A DNA stretch of 64,000 nt from an uncultured Bacteroidota bacterium. Lineage in GTDB: Bacteria > Bacteroidota > Bacteroidia > Flavobacteriales > Flavobacteriaceae. Below, in pieces: positions 1 through 9,701 of the stretch. The DNA lies in NCBI GenBank assembly GCA_902613595.1, contig CACMHY010000001.1, positions 620,001 through 684,000 on the forward strand, read 5' to 3'. Each line of letters opens with the position of its first letter. The stretch's first letter is position 1. The notes under the pieces were generated by a model. It did not search any database. It was not told the DNA's origin and was given only the letters and a program-made list of their open reading frames with translations. The translations under genes were made by a program, and so were the position numbers.

Positions 1-1
1 G

Positions 2-565
2 CTTGATCAGCCCATAGAAATAGAACCTGGAAAGAAATTTAATTACAAAAGCGGTGCAACACAATTGCTGGGTATGGTGATTGCAAATGCAACTGGAAAA
101 AACTTAACTGACTACTTGTATGAAACTCTGTGGAACCCAATGGGTAACGAATTTGATAGCTATTGGCAAGTTGACAGTGCTGAAAAAGGAGTTGAAAAAG
201 CTTTTTGTTGCATCGCTTCTAGTGCAAAAAATTTTGCGCGTCTGGCCAAACTTTATAAAGATCACGGCAGATGGAATGGTGAGGTACTACTAGATTCAAG
301 CTTTATAGCCAAATCACTAAGACCCCGATTTTCTGAAAGTGACGAATATGGATATGGTTGGTGGTTGGAGGAATATAAAAATCATAAAGTTTTTATGGAG
401 CGAGGCCACCTGGGTCAATACGTTATAACTTTTCCTGATGAAAATTTAATTTTAGTTCGCCTAGGAAAAAGTAAGGGTCCTAAAGATGACTCAAAAAGTG
501 ACTTTACTCCTGACATTTATCGTTATATGGATGCTGCTTTAAAATTAAACTCTACTTTAAATTAA
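2..565 (+). CDS. Serine hydrolase, beta-lactamase (class C) fold, 3' part only
   Basis: The reading frame is open from the left edge, so the N-terminal part, including the expected SxxK nucleophile motif, lies outside the window; 187 residues remain. The visible part begins with YKSGATQLLG, which matches the Tyr-x-Ser/Asn catalytic motif region of class C beta-lactamase/esterase-fold enzymes, followed by the SSAKNFARLAKLY helix and a C-terminal RGHLGQYV strand in the place of the KTG-like motif. Family members hydrolyse esters, beta-lactams or D-amino-acid peptides, and the substrate cannot be told from this fragment. It converges on the flavoenzyme gene with a gap of only five bases. An internal ATG at 65 is not the true start, because coding similarity continues upstream of it. 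A related full-length enzyme lies at 37254-38408. Confidence 0.82.
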   Translation, partial: LDQPIEIEPGKKFNYKSGATQLLGMVIANATGKNLTDYLYETLWNPMGNEFDSYWQVDSAEKGVEKAFCCIASSAKNFARLAKLYKDHGRWNGEVLLDSSFIAKSLRPRFSESDEYGYGWWLEEYKNHKVFMERGHLGQYVITFPDENLILVRLGKSKGPKDDSKSDFTPDIYRYMDAALKLNSTLN

Positions 566-570
566 TGCTG

Positions 571-1740
571 CTAAATAGCATTTTTACTAAATCTTTTTAG
601 CTTGAGAAATTCAGTAGGATAATCGGAGTTGTCTTTTTCAACAAGATCAGTAACTATCTCACCGACAACACTTGTAAACTTAAAACCGTGTCCACTAAAA
701 CCAGCAGTGATTATTACATCTTGATTAGTAGGGTGATGATCAATAATAAAATCGTCATCTTTACTGTAAGTATAAAGGCATGTTTTAGAAGTATGGATAG
801 ATTCAATACCCTTAGGAATGAATTTTTGTATCGCCTCTAAAAGTTCTTCTTCCTGTTTTTTTGACACCCTTCTATCGACATTATTAGGGTCAGTTTCTTC
901 CCCTTTAAAATGATGTGCAAATTTTAGTCCTTGATAACCATCATGCGAAATAGAACTTGGTAAAATTGGAAACCCATAAAACATGCCTTTTGTAGAATTA
1001 TCAGCATAAGTCCAACAGGGAAAAGATTCTAGAGTAAAATCCTCCCAATTTTTAGGTTTTGCCCATGCAAGAATTTGTTTTGTGACCTTAAAATCTGAAA
1101 CGTTAGAAAGTTCTGACATCCAAGCTCCAACGGAAATAACCAATTTTTTACACTGGTATGTGTTCCTGTTAGTTTGAACAATAATTGAATCTTCTTTTTT
1201 ATACCACTTGACTGCTTTTTCGTTTGTGTTAATTTTTGCTCCATTATTTTGAGCAAGTTTAGTAAATGCTATAATTGCCCTTTCTGGTGTAATAAAACCG
1301 GCATCTTTTTCAAGCATATTAACAAAAGTTTCAGGAATTTTAAATTGTGGGTATTTTTCTTTCTGCTCCTCAGCTGTGAATTGGTTAATTTTAATGCCAT
1401 ATTGCTCAGCAGATCTTCTAGACCCTTTAATTAACAGATGATCTTCTGGACCAAAGTATAGAAGTCCTGTTTTAAAATATATTTGCTCCCCGTATTCTTT
1501 TTGAAGGATTTCCCAATTCTTGTAAGCTCCTTTAAGTAAAGGCACATAACTTGGATGTTCAAAATAAGCCTTTCTTATAATTCGGCTATGCCCATTATGA
1601 GAACCATAGTTGTGAGGTATATCAAATTGTTCGATCCCTAATATTTTAAAACCTCTTTTAGAAAGATGGTAACATGAGGAAGATCCCATACTACCTATAC
1701 CTAAAACAATAGCGTCATAATTTGTTTCTAATTGACTCAT
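571..1740 (-). CDS. Monomeric sarcosine oxidase / N-methyl-tryptophan oxidase-like FAD oxidoreductase
   Basis: A 389-residue protein of the DAO family, the usual length for monomeric sarcosine oxidase (MSOX/SolA type). It shows the FAD-binding dinucleotide motif GIGSMG at residues 14-19, the downstream SHNGHSRIIRKAY segment typical of MSOX, and a C-terminal GFSGHGFKF motif. Cys321 in KTCLYTYSKD sits where MSOX carries the cysteine that links FAD covalently. Such enzymes oxidatively demethylate N-methyl amino acids, giving formaldehyde, H2O2 and the primary amine; which N-methyl substrate is used here is unknown. There is no signal peptide, so it is cytoplasmic. A GTG lies directly before the ATG at 1740, and I chose the ATG. 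Neighbouring genes do not reveal a pathway. Confidence 0.88.
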   Translation of the reverse strand: MSQLETNYDAIVLGIGSMGSSSCYHLSKRGFKILGIEQFDIPHNYGSHNGHSRIIRKAYFEHPSYVPLLKGAYKNWEILQKEYGEQIYFKTGLLYFGPEDHLLIKGSRRSAEQYGIKINQFTAEEQKEKYPQFKIPETFVNMLEKDAGFITPERAIIAFTKLAQNNGAKINTNEKAVKWYKKEDSIIVQTNRNTYQCKKLVISVGAWMSELSNVSDFKVTKQILAWAKPKNWEDFTLESFPCWTYADNSTKGMFYGFPILPSSISHDGYQGLKFAHHFKGEETDPNNVDRRVSKKQEEELLEAIQKFIPKGIESIHTSKTCLYTYSKDDDFIIDHHPTNQDVIITAGFSGHGFKFTSVVGEIVTDLVEKDNSDYPTEFLKLKRFSKNAI

Positions 1741-1798
1741 CACTTATCAAAATAGAATGTTTGAGGGGTAGTTTTTAATTAATTTAATTGTATAAAAT

Positions 1799-2116
1799 TT
1801 ATTTGTAAAACTTATTTGACTTAATAACAAGATAAATTAAACTCAAAGTAATAAGTAATGAATAAATTGAAATTGCAACCTTGTCATTATATAACCACTT
1901 AAAAATTACAAAAATTAAAAACGTGTAAGCAGATTGTTGTCTAAAAAAATTTTTAAAAAAAATTAGAAATTTATCTAGATCAAATTTTTTTCTTTCAGCT
2001 TCCGACATTCTGTTGTAAGGAGATAACAGATACTTGGCGTTGTCTTTATTAATGGAAATGGAAATAATATAATACATAACCGTAACAATGATTACAGGTA
2101 TGTAAATAGACACCAT
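1799..2116 (-). CDS. Small membrane protein, DUF3784-like
   Basis: A 105-residue protein with a hydrophobic N-terminal segment (about 3-20) and two more near 62-75 and 80-97. A central cytosolic-looking stretch, YNRMSEAERKKFDLDK, resembles the YNxMsxxEkxkyD signature of DUF3784 membrane proteins, for which no function is known. The start ATG follows immediately after the stop of a possible upstream small ORF (TAG then ATG with no gap), which would allow translational coupling. The family assignment rests on this one motif and is moderate. Confidence 0.62.
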   Translation of the reverse strand: MVSIYIPVIIVTVMYYIISISINKDNAKYLLSPYNRMSEAERKKFDLDKFLIFFKNFFRQQSAYTFLIFVIFKWLYNDKVAISIYSLLITLSLIYLVIKSNKFYK

Positions 2117-2308
2117 CTAAAACATGTTTTCAGTGAACCAAATGCAGCCCAACATGTTAATATAAGGTGTTACTTGCAGGTATCTTCTTCGTCTACTTCT
2201 CATCTTCATGTATACTTCCAATACTAAAGTTATGAAAATAAAAAGTAGAAAAACCAAAAGAATGGGAAAATAACGGTTTTGTTGAATCTTTTCTTTTTTG
2301 CTAAAATC
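2117..2308 (-). CDS. Possible small membrane ORF without a canonical start
   Basis: An open frame of 63 codons lies between the giant surface-protein gene and the DUF3784-like gene. It reads as a short charged N-terminus, a strong transmembrane helix (YFPILLVFLLFIFITLVLEV), a basic stop-transfer patch (RSRRRRY) and a 19-residue tail, a layout that looks coded. The only ATG codons (2209, 2203) lie after the helix, so a full membrane protein would need an ATT or TTG start or a repaired frameshift. Its stop touches the start codon of the next gene. It could be a remnant, a small protein with a rare start, or chance. Confidence 0.3.
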   Translation of the reverse strand, partial: DFSKKEKIQQNRYFPILLVFLLFIFITLVLEVYMKMRSRRRRYLQVTPYINMLGCIWFTENMF

Positions 2309-2317
2309 TTAGAAAAA

Positions 2318-5300
2318 CTATCTTGATATATATATCCAGCCCTGCCTGTCTAAAGTGCCGTCGCCTTCTAAATCTAGGGTAAAATAATAACTCCCTTCTG
2401 GGACTAATCCGTTGTCTGTAGTGCCACTCCAGTTGTTTCTGTAGTTTCTTGTAGAGAAAATTACTACTCCTGATCGGGTATATATTAGAAGCTCATTATT
2501 TGGGTGATTTTCAATGTTTTGGATCTCAAAAAAGTCATTTATACCATCACCATTAGGTGAAACAAACTCAGAAATTTTAATTTCTAAATTAAAAGGATCA
2601 CTATCACATTCATCTCCAATACCATCATCGTCTGAATCTACTTGTAATGGATTACTAGCATCAACGCAATTATCACAGGGGTCTCCTAAACCGTCCCCGT
2701 CAGAATCCTCTTGGTTGGGATTAGCTTCTGACAAGCAGTTGTCACATGCATCTCCAACTCCATCACCATCTGTATCCTCTTGGTCTGGGTTAGCTTCTGT
2801 TAGGCAATTGTCACAAGCATCACCTACTCCATCCTCATCTGTATCTTCTTGGTCAGAATTGGCTTCTAAAGGGCAGTTATCACATGCATCACCTACTCCA
2901 TCACCATCGGTATCCTCTTGGTCAGGGTTGGATATAAAAATACAATTGTCTTGAGAATCTAATATGCCATCTTTATCGGAGTCGTCATCACACTTAGTGG
3001 GATCACGTGGATAAAAATCTTCTTCATCGGGACAGCCGTCATTATCGTCGTCATCATCAACTGAATCCGGGACACCATCACCATCGGTATCTGCATCAAA
3101 ACCACATATATCGGTGCCATATTCAATCTCTTTCTCATCCGATATACCATCGTTGTCATCGTCAGGATCATCAAAATCTCCTATCCCGTCACTATCACAA
3201 TCATTGTCAATGACATTAAATATTGTACTAATGGATCCCGTATTAAATCTACGGTTAGAATCTTGTCTTGCGGTAATTACTGTTGAACCGGGGCGTCTAA
3301 TAATTATTTGATCTCCAGAAATTTCAGCTACACTTGGATCAGAGGAGGTGTAAATAAAAGTAAGGGGGGATCTATTTGAAGTTGGTGGTGGAATTGTAAA
3401 ATCAGGATCATCAACATTTTTATCCGGTATATTAAAATTACTTAAGTTGGTTACTCCTTGAACAACTTTTATAACTTCTCTTTTTGTAATTGCAGGGTTG
3501 TAGATATTATTTCCTGGTTGATTTATCTCAACAACTAGTTCACCTATATCTGAAATATTTAATACATTTCCAGAAAGTGTCGCATTAGTTCCTGATACTA
3601 ATCCGTATGTTACTGCCAATGAAGAGTCAGAAAAGGCATTTATTGTGTAAACTAAATTCTCCTGGTAGTAAATAAAAGTAGGTGCTACTGGACTTACAGT
3701 AATTGATTGATTAGTTTTTACAACATCAATTACCGCAGTCACTGTTGCAGAGTAATAATTTCGACTTTCAGGAACTGTAAAGGTAATTGTTACTAATCCT
3801 GTCTGATTAATATTATTTAAAGAATAATTGCCTACAGAACCTGAAAGACTTGCTGCAGATCCACTTGCAAGTGAAATTGTTACAGGAGTACCAGATGTCG
3901 ATGTTGCAGATACTGTAAGGGATGTGAAATCTTTTAACGGCTTTTCATTTGGTAGTGGTTCAACAATTATTGATTGATTTGATTTTTCAACGATAAGAGT
4001 GGCTGTTACAGTTTTGGCGTTATATTTATCGTCCCCAGAGATGTCAGCAAAAAGGGTAACTGTTCCTGTACTGCTAATAGTAATTGTTGATGTAGAAAAA
4101 CTCGCAATACCTGGATCTGCAGATCTATAATTAAATGTCCCTGAGTAATCTGATTCAACAGTTGGTCGGATTACTTCAAAAGGTGGAATGCCATAAACTC
4201 TAGTAAATATTGAGGTTGGAGGGTACCAGTCACCAGACAAATCTTTTTTAAGAACGGTAAGAGACATAGTAGCAGATGCTGCTAGATAATTACTGTCTTC
4301 ATCTTGAAAGGCTGTAATTTGAGTTTGACCAGATTTGCGTGTTTTAAACGAAAATGTTTGGCTAGTTATATTGCTTCTAACTGTAGATTTCGGCGTAAGA
4401 GAGTTCGGTCCAGTTTGTGATTGTGTAGATTCTCTTGCAATACTTACATCTGCTACTGAATAGGTAAAACTCCCTGTACTACTTGAGGTTGCAGTAATGC
4501 CAAAAACTCTACTATTGTCGTAGGTAACTGTCTCATCATTAAAAATTATTGTAGGAATTGCCTTATTTACAATTAAAGTTATGGATGATGTAGCAGACTT
4601 ATAGAAACCATCGGCTAATTGGGTTATAAATATTGTTGTCGTTCCTGCACCTGTAGTAACAATTGTATTACTTGAAACACTTGCTATTAATGAGTCAGAA
4701 ACAGTATAAGAAAATAGTCCTGAGCTGCTCGAGGTTGCTGAAATTTCTGACACGGGAAAGATGTCTTCAAAAATCTTAGTTATGATAGAGAGATTCTGTA
4801 TTTCAGGTACTGCTGTATCAACAAAAAGAGTAATTGTTTTACTTGTGGTTGAGAAATTTGAATCTTCAGCCTGGGTAATTATAATTGTTGTTGTTCCAAC
4901 ACCTGTGATTGATACCACATTAGAACCCACAATATTGGCAATATTAGTATCTGAGACTTGATATGTGAAACTTCCGGTACTACTTGATGTGGCTGTTAAA
5001 GGAAATACAGGATCTCCATATATTTTTGTTAGAACATTTGAACTGGTTATAGAGGGAACAGCTTTATTAATTAATAGGGTTGCTGTTGCTGTTGCCGCAG
5101 CATAATTACCAGATGCTGCTTGGTTTACTGTTATAATTGTTGAGCCTGCTGCTTTAATAGTTCCCGTAGAACCACTAACTGTTGCGACCGTTGGGCTGGC
5201 AATACTAAAAGATAAAGCTCCCGAACTACTTGAAGTAGCTGTAAGAGTAAAAGTCTGATCCAAAACATAAACAAGTGTTTGGTCTGTTAAAGTTAAAGTT

Positions 5301-8300
5301 GGTGCGGTTAACTGGTAATCTAGTTCAACATCTTCACTCCCTGAATATGGGTTCCCTGAAATATCAGTACCACTTACTGTGAGGGTATAAATTCCACTTG
5401 GAAGAGAGTATGATGGAAAATCAAACACAAAAGTCCAAACTGATGGGGAGCTTGTAGCGGACATATTTATGTCCTGAGGACCACCTGAAAAACTAATTTG
5501 TGGTGTACTTGTCATAGCTTCAGAAAATGTTGCTGTAACTGTTATTGAGTCTGCTGGATAAACAATATCATCAAGATCACTATCTGTTAAAACTACTGTT
5601 GGTGGTGTATTATCAATGGTAAAAGTGATACTATCTACAGAGGTTTCATTACCATCTTGAATTCCTGTAGATGAGGTATAATTGTTACCCGCTGGATCAC
5701 TGGCGTTGATTGTTACAAAATAGTCATCACCAGAAGGGGAAACTGTTAATGTGGTAATATCAATATTGTAAGTCCAAACAGAAGATGTGGAGCCCGTCAT
5801 TGCAGCATTTGCAAACAACCCATCAAGACTTAAAGTGGGAGATACAACGCCTTCAGAAAATGTTGCGGTAATTTCCACAGTATCACTACCTGAGAGGATG
5901 TTGTCTGGATGATTGTGCGATAGAGTAACATTTGGAGGTGTTTTATCCACAGTAAATTCAATGGTATCAGTAGCTGTTTCACTTCCATTTAAAGTAGCAT
6001 CAGCAGGATTATAACTAGCTCCACAATAATCGGTCGTCTCTATTGTAAACAAATAAGTATTGTCAGCTAAATCATTTGCTGCTATGGAGACTGTGAAGGT
6101 TGTTGAGTTTACAGCAGTCATTGAAGAAATTGAACTTCCATTCAAGCTGTATGATACCGTACTTGCGATGTCCCTGTCAAAACTAGCAGTGAATGTTATG
6201 CTCTCGCCTGGGCCAATCAAAGTATCGTCTCCAGCAAGGGAAAGAGAATCATCCATAGTTAAAATGGGAGAACAAGGCAGATTCCATCGAGGTATAAAGT
6301 TTGGTTTAGCATCTATAGGAGAGGCGTTGCTAAAGTTATTTCTTTCAGGGTTATTAGGTACACACCAACATGATATATCCTGGTCAAATGTTGATGCTCC
6401 GTTAAACATATTGTTAAATTTTTCTACTGAAGTAACATCCCAATTACCTATGGGCTGATTAAAGGATGTGGCACCTCTAAATACATTTTCCATAAACTGT
6501 ATATTCCCAACATTCCAATTATCTAAAGGTTGATTGAAAGAAGTAGCACCATAAAACGTGTAGTTTATGCTATAAATAGAAGAAACGTTCCAATTATTTA
6601 TATACGAATTAAATGCGGTGGCTCCATAAAAAGTATTCCCTAATCCCCATTCTTTTCTCTGCCTAGTGTTTTGACTAGTTAAGCTGGGCATATTCCAATC
6701 TAGGGTGTTGGAAATTGTTGCTGTACCTGCAGATCCAGCAGGGAATCCGTTATTAAATGCTGTTGCATTTTGAAAAGTTGTGAATAGGGTTACAACACTT
6801 AAAGGATTCCAAGCAGAAATGTTTGCATTAAACGCACTATTATCACGAAACATACCTTTCATATTTATAACCTTTTCAACATCCCAAGACAGTGTTGTGG
6901 AGACTCCTGCACTCGCTCCATTATTCCAATTTGAGTTGCGAAACATAAAGGCCATTCCAAAAACTTCACCTAAATCCCAACCCGAAAGATTTGAGTTAAA
7001 TTCGGCTGCATTATAAAACATGGATTGTGTTTTTGTGACCTTAGACACATCCCAGCTTAATGTGTTAGAAACCAAAGCAGCTTCACCATTGTTGAATTTA
7101 GCTGCATTCGCAAATGTTCCATACATATCAGTAACCTCACTTGTATCCCAATCATTTAAATTTTTGTTGAATTTAGCTGCACCATTAAATGTATCGCGCA
7201 TATCCCTAACCTCACTTGTATCCCAATTATCTAAATCTTTGTTGAATTCTAATGCACCCGCAAACATTGCCCGAATATTCGTTACCTCACTTGTATCCCA
7301 ATTATTTAATTCTTGATTAAATGCTTTTGCGTTTTGGAAAGTATTTGAAAGGGATGTTACCTTATATGTTTTCCATTGATCTAGTGGTTGGTTAAATATG
7401 ATAGCACCATTAAACATATTATTCATATTTACAACTTCTTCAACATCCCAACCATTTATATTTGTATTGAAACTATCGGTTTCTGCAAATGTCCAATTCA
7501 TATACTTTAGCTTTGATGTTTGCCATCCAGAAATATCCCTAGTAAAATTATCTGCATTTCTAAAAGTTTGAGACAAATGCGTTACTTTTTGAACTTGCCA
7601 ATTATCTATATTACCATTAAACGAAGTAGCATTTTTAAAAAGTTCATCCATACGGGTGACTTCACTTACATCCCAAGTATTTAAATTCTGATTAAAAGCT
7701 GTTGCGCCCAAAAATGTGCCTATAAGTTGTGTAATATTAGTTGTGACCCAATTATCTAAAGATGAATTAAAACTAGTTGCCCCCTGAAACACATATAACA
7801 GTTTCGTTAGCTGTGGAGATAAAACCCAGTTATCAAGCGGTTGGTTAAAACTAGATGCATTAAAAAACATACGTTTTAAGTTAGTCACATTTGATACATT
7901 CCAAGAATTTAAACTTTTATTAAATGATGCTGCACCGCCGAACATGCCTTCCATGGTTTCAACAAGGCCAACATTCCAAGTGTCAAGCTCCTGATTAAAT
8001 GAACCTGCGTTGATAAACATGTTCATCATGTTTTCAACAAGGCTAACGTCCCAATTGTTAAGGGGGTGATTAAAGACAGTTGCATTAGCAAAAAGTTGAT
8101 ACATATTAGTCACATTACTCACATCCCAATTGTTAATGTCTGTATCAAAGTTTGCCTTCCCATAAACTCCATTTCTGTTAAATAGATCATTCATATCAGT
8201 TATATTGGAAGTACAAACACAACTTAAATCTGTTGGAGTAGCGGTGGCTGAAGTTACAGGTCCAGGCGGATCATAAGTGAAATTACCATTTTCTATAACT

Positions 8301-8473
8301 GAGATAAGTGCGTCTCTATCTACTGCATAGTAAGTTTTTCCTCCTATTACAGCACTATCACCTACAGCAGCACTATCACACTCTATAGTATTGCCGTTTA
8401 AAACAATTCCTTGGGAGAACGAAATCTGGAAAAGTAAAAATACTAAAAGGCTTAGTGCTTGTTTGATGGTTAT
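2318..8473 (-). CDS. Giant secreted BspA-like surface protein: DUF285 repeats, Ig-like/MBG modules, TSP3 repeats, CHU_C sorting domain
   Basis: About 2051 codons. Order from the N-terminus: a signal peptide ([17 protein letters not shown]); a short [16 protein letters not shown] region usual at the front of BspA-like proteins; about 25 DUF285 units with the pattern MxxxFxxAxxFNxxLxxWxxxxV (roughly 6380-8190); bacterial Ig-like modules with DxTPPxV motifs (about 5300-6260); MBG-like beta modules rich in ATSSSTGSF (about 3220-5280); aspartate-rich thrombospondin type 3 repeats such as [14 protein letters not shown] that should bind calcium (about 2600-3215); and a CHU_C-type domain ([11 protein letters not shown]) ending at 2318, the type B cargo signal of the type IX secretion system. 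The inferred role is a surface adhesin or matrix protein. The first canonical in-frame start is ATG at 8194, but coding clearly continues upstream to 8473, where an in-frame stop is met. An ATG at 8487 is out of frame by one base, so the gene may be frameshifted. Confidence 0.85.
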   Translation of the reverse strand: MTIKQALSLLVFLLFQISFSQGIVLNGNTIECDSAAVGDSAVIGGKTYYAVDRDALISVIENGNFTYDPPGPVTSATATPTDLSCVCTSNITDMNDLFNRNGVYGKANFDTDINNWDVSNVTNMYQLFANATVFNHPLNNWDVSLVENMMNMFINAGSFNQELDTWNVGLVETMEGMFGGAASFNKSLNSWNVSNVTNLKRMFFNASSFNQPLDNWVLSPQLTKLLYVFQGATSFNSSLDNWVTTNITQLIGTFLGATAFNQNLNTWDVSEVTRMDELFKNATSFNGNIDNWQVQKVTHLSQTFRNADNFTRDISGWQTSKLKYMNWTFAETDSFNTNINGWDVEEVVNMNNMFNGAIIFNQPLDQWKTYKVTSLSNTFQNAKAFNQELNNWDTSEVTNIRAMFAGALEFNKDLDNWDTSEVRDMRDTFNGAAKFNKNLNDWDTSEVTDMYGTFANAAKFNNGEAALVSNTLSWDVSKVTKTQSMFYNAAEFNSNLSGWDLGEVFGMAFMFRNSNWNNGASAGVSTTLSWDVEKVINMKGMFRDNSAFNANISAWNPLSVVTLFTTFQNATAFNNGFPAGSAGTATISNTLDWNMPSLTSQNTRQRKEWGLGNTFYGATAFNSYINNWNVSSIYSINYTFYGATSFNQPLDNWNVGNIQFMENVFRGATSFNQPIGNWDVTSVEKFNNMFNGASTFDQDISCWCVPNNPERNNFSNASPIDAKPNFIPRWNLPCSPILTMDDSLSLAGDDTLIGPGESITFTASFDRDIASTVSYSLNGSSISSMTAVNSTTFTVSIAANDLADNTYLFTIETTDYCGASYNPADATLNGSETATDTIEFTVDKTPPNVTLSHNHPDNILSGSDTVEITATFSEGVVSPTLSLDGLFANAAMTGSTSSVWTYNIDITTLTVSPSGDDYFVTINASDPAGNNYTSSTGIQDGNETSVDSITFTIDNTPPTVVLTDSDLDDIVYPADSITVTATFSEAMTSTPQISFSGGPQDINMSATSSPSVWTFVFDFPSYSLPSGIYTLTVSGTDISGNPYSGSEDVELDYQLTAPTLTLTDQTLVYVLDQTFTLTATSSSSGALSFSIASPTVATVSGSTGTIKAAGSTIITVNQAASGNYAAATATATLLINKAVPSITSSNVLTKIYGDPVFPLTATSSSTGSFTYQVSDTNIANIVGSNVVSITGVGTTTIIITQAEDSNFSTTSKTITLFVDTAVPEIQNLSIITKIFEDIFPVSEISATSSSSGLFSYTVSDSLIASVSSNTIVTTGAGTTTIFITQLADGFYKSATSSITLIVNKAIPTIIFNDETVTYDNSRVFGITATSSSTGSFTYSVADVSIARESTQSQTGPNSLTPKSTVRSNITSQTFSFKTRKSGQTQITAFQDEDSNYLAASATMSLTVLKKDLSGDWYPPTSIFTRVYGIPPFEVIRPTVESDYSGTFNYRSADPGIASFSTSTITISSTGTVTLFADISGDDKYNAKTVTATLIVEKSNQSIIVEPLPNEKPLKDFTSLTVSATSTSGTPVTISLASGSAASLSGSVGNYSLNNINQTGLVTITFTVPESRNYYSATVTAVIDVVKTNQSITVSPVAPTFIYYQENLVYTINAFSDSSLAVTYGLVSGTNATLSGNVLNISDIGELVVEINQPGNNIYNPAITKREVIKVVQGVTNLSNFNIPDKNVDDPDFTIPPPTSNRSPLTFIYTSSDPSVAEISGDQIIIRRPGSTVITARQDSNRRFNTGSISTIFNVIDNDCDSDGIGDFDDPDDDNDGISDEKEIEYGTDICGFDADTDGDGVPDSVDDDDDNDGCPDEEDFYPRDPTKCDDDSDKDGILDSQDNCIFISNPDQEDTDGDGVGDACDNCPLEANSDQEDTDEDGVGDACDNCLTEANPDQEDTDGDGVGDACDNCLSEANPNQEDSDGDGLGDPCDNCVDASNPLQVDSDDDGIGDECDSDPFNLEIKISEFVSPNGDGINDFFEIQNIENHPNNELLIYTRSGVVIFSTRNYRNNWSGTTDNGLVPEGSYYFTLDLEGDGTLDRQGWIYISR
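8195..8473 (-). other. In-frame 5' extension of the giant surface protein, no canonical start
   Basis: Ninety-three open codons upstream of the ATG at 8194, encoding a signal peptide and the usual N-terminal linker, with no ATG, GTG or TTG in frame. An ATG at 8487-8485 opens the neighbouring frame with five codons (ATG ACT AAA ATT TTA), then a stop. One extra base in the A4T4 tract (8475-8481) would join it to the signal peptide. Confidence 0.65.
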
Positions 8474-8551
8474 AAAATTTTAGTCATTAAATATACAAAT
8501 GATTAGAAAAATGAATAAATAAACTAAAAACTACTGGTTTGTTAATTATTG

Positions 8552-9385
8552 TCACAAACTCAATATCCAATCAACAAGTAAGTCTGACCATTTACCTACT
8601 GGTATAGACAAATCATTCATACCATATCCATGTCCGCCCTCACTAAACATGTGAAGCTCTGCCTTCGCATTGGCTGAGATCCAATCGTTGTAGATTTGTA
8701 CACTTGGTGCAGCTAGTCTTAATGGATCATCATTTGCGCAAGAGATAAAAGCTGGTGGTTTGTTTTGCGGAACATTTTGTTTGTCTACTATATCCATCCA
8801 TGGATAAATTGGGGCAATAAAGTTGGGCTGATTTTTGGGAGTTGCTTTATATGTCGCCTCCATTGTGACAGCCCCGCCAGCTGAGAATCCCATAAGGCCA
8901 ATTTTGTTTGGATCAATTTTATATTTTTTTGCCTTATTCCTAATCATTTCAATTGCACTTAAAGCGTCTTTTGATGAGTGAGGTAATATAATTTTAGCAC
9001 TATCAATGTCTCTTTGAGGTGATTGCGTCCATTTGACTAGAGAGCCTTTTCTAGGGTAAGTCCTGTATTTTAAAATGATTGCAGTAATTCCGTTTGATGC
9101 TAATTTTTCAGCAAGTTTGACCCCTTCCTTAAAGTATGACAAAATTTTAAGTGCTCCTCCTGGACAAATTATCATCGCTTTGCCTGTTACAGCGTCTCCC
9201 TTTGGCAGATATAAATCCATTTGAGGCTCAGATACATTATCATAATAATAACCCTCGGAACCACCAATATTTATCTTAGACTCTGGAAATGATTTCAGAT
9301 CCCACTTTTTGTAATTTACAGAAATTGTTTTTTGTGAAAATGAGAAGAAAGGAATTAAAAGAAGAACTATGCAGCGTGTTCTCAT
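8552..9385 (-). CDS. Secreted alpha/beta hydrolase (acetyl-xylan esterase / BD-FAE-like)
   Basis: A 277-residue exported hydrolase with signal peptide MRTRCIVLLLIPFFSFSQ. The oxyanion-hole region is ICPGGAL (about 73-79), the nucleophile elbow is GFSAGG with Ser168, the acid is in CANDDP and the base is His in GGHGYGM near the C-terminus. This matches the alpha/beta-hydrolase esterases (DLH/BD-FAE type) that deacetylate plant or algal oligosaccharides; the actual ester substrate is not shown. I chose the ATG at 9385 because it starts the signal peptide. Longer starts at 9427 and 9433 would add a hydrophilic extension. A TATATTTG box, matching the Bacteroidota -7 consensus, lies at 9444-9451 on the same strand. 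Confidence 0.8.
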   Translation of the reverse strand: MRTRCIVLLLIPFFSFSQKTISVNYKKWDLKSFPESKINIGGSEGYYYDNVSEPQMDLYLPKGDAVTGKAMIICPGGALKILSYFKEGVKLAEKLASNGITAIILKYRTYPRKGSLVKWTQSPQRDIDSAKIILPHSSKDALSAIEMIRNKAKKYKIDPNKIGLMGFSAGGAVTMEATYKATPKNQPNFIAPIYPWMDIVDKQNVPQNKPPAFISCANDDPLRLAAPSVQIYNDWISANAKAELHMFSEGGHGYGMNDLSIPVGKWSDLLVDWILSL

Positions 9386-9485
9386 CTTTTTAAAAATTAC
9401 ATCACATCCAATTAAAAGTTTTCTCATTGTCATTTGTTTTAATCAAATATAAAAGAAAAACCACAAACTAAATTATAGGATTTTG

Positions 9486-9557
9486 TACCCTCCCCAAGAA
9501 TCGAACTTGGATCTAAAGTTTAGGAAACTCTTGTTCTATCCGTTGAACTAGGAGGGC
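9486..9557 (-). tRNA. tRNA-Arg (anticodon CCU)
   Basis: A 72-base cloverleaf on the minus strand. The acceptor stem GCCCTCC pairs with GGAGGGT (one G-U at the end), discriminator A. The anticodon stem AGAGT/ACTTT closes the loop TTCCTAA, giving anticodon CCU for the AGG codon. The T arm is CCAAG-TTCGATT-CTTGG. The 3' CCA is not encoded. The next gene downstream on this strand begins at 9385. Confidence 0.95.
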
Positions 9558-9564
9558 AAAAGAA

Positions 9565-9590
9565 CAAACCCCTTTTTGGAAGGGGCTTTG
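9565..9590 (-). terminator. Hairpin terminator-like element upstream of tRNA-Arg
   Basis: On the minus strand AAGCCCCTT pairs with AAGGGG across a short A-rich loop and is followed by TTTGTTCTTTT, a typical Rho-independent form. It lies just upstream of the tRNA 5' end rather than after a visible gene, so it would end some transcript coming from about 9590-9670. Confidence 0.5.
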
Positions 9591-9701
9591 GTTAGAATGG
9601 TAGCGTAGCGGCTACATCGATAAATATTTCTAGCAGGCTGCTTTGATGAATTCAAATATAATTATTTTTAATTTTCCAGTAAAATTCACTCAAACAAATT
9701 G

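Noticed and set aside
2600-3215. Regular repeats of about 70 bases resembling a CRISPR-like or satellite array
   Set aside because: They are in-frame codons of the thrombospondin type 3 repeats (DxDGDGxGDxCDNC); the units differ and there are no unique spacers.
2514-7316. Several plus-strand ORFs of 66-146 codons opposite the giant gene
   Set aside because: They are shadows of its repetitive codon use, with Ser/His-rich low-complexity products and no start signals.
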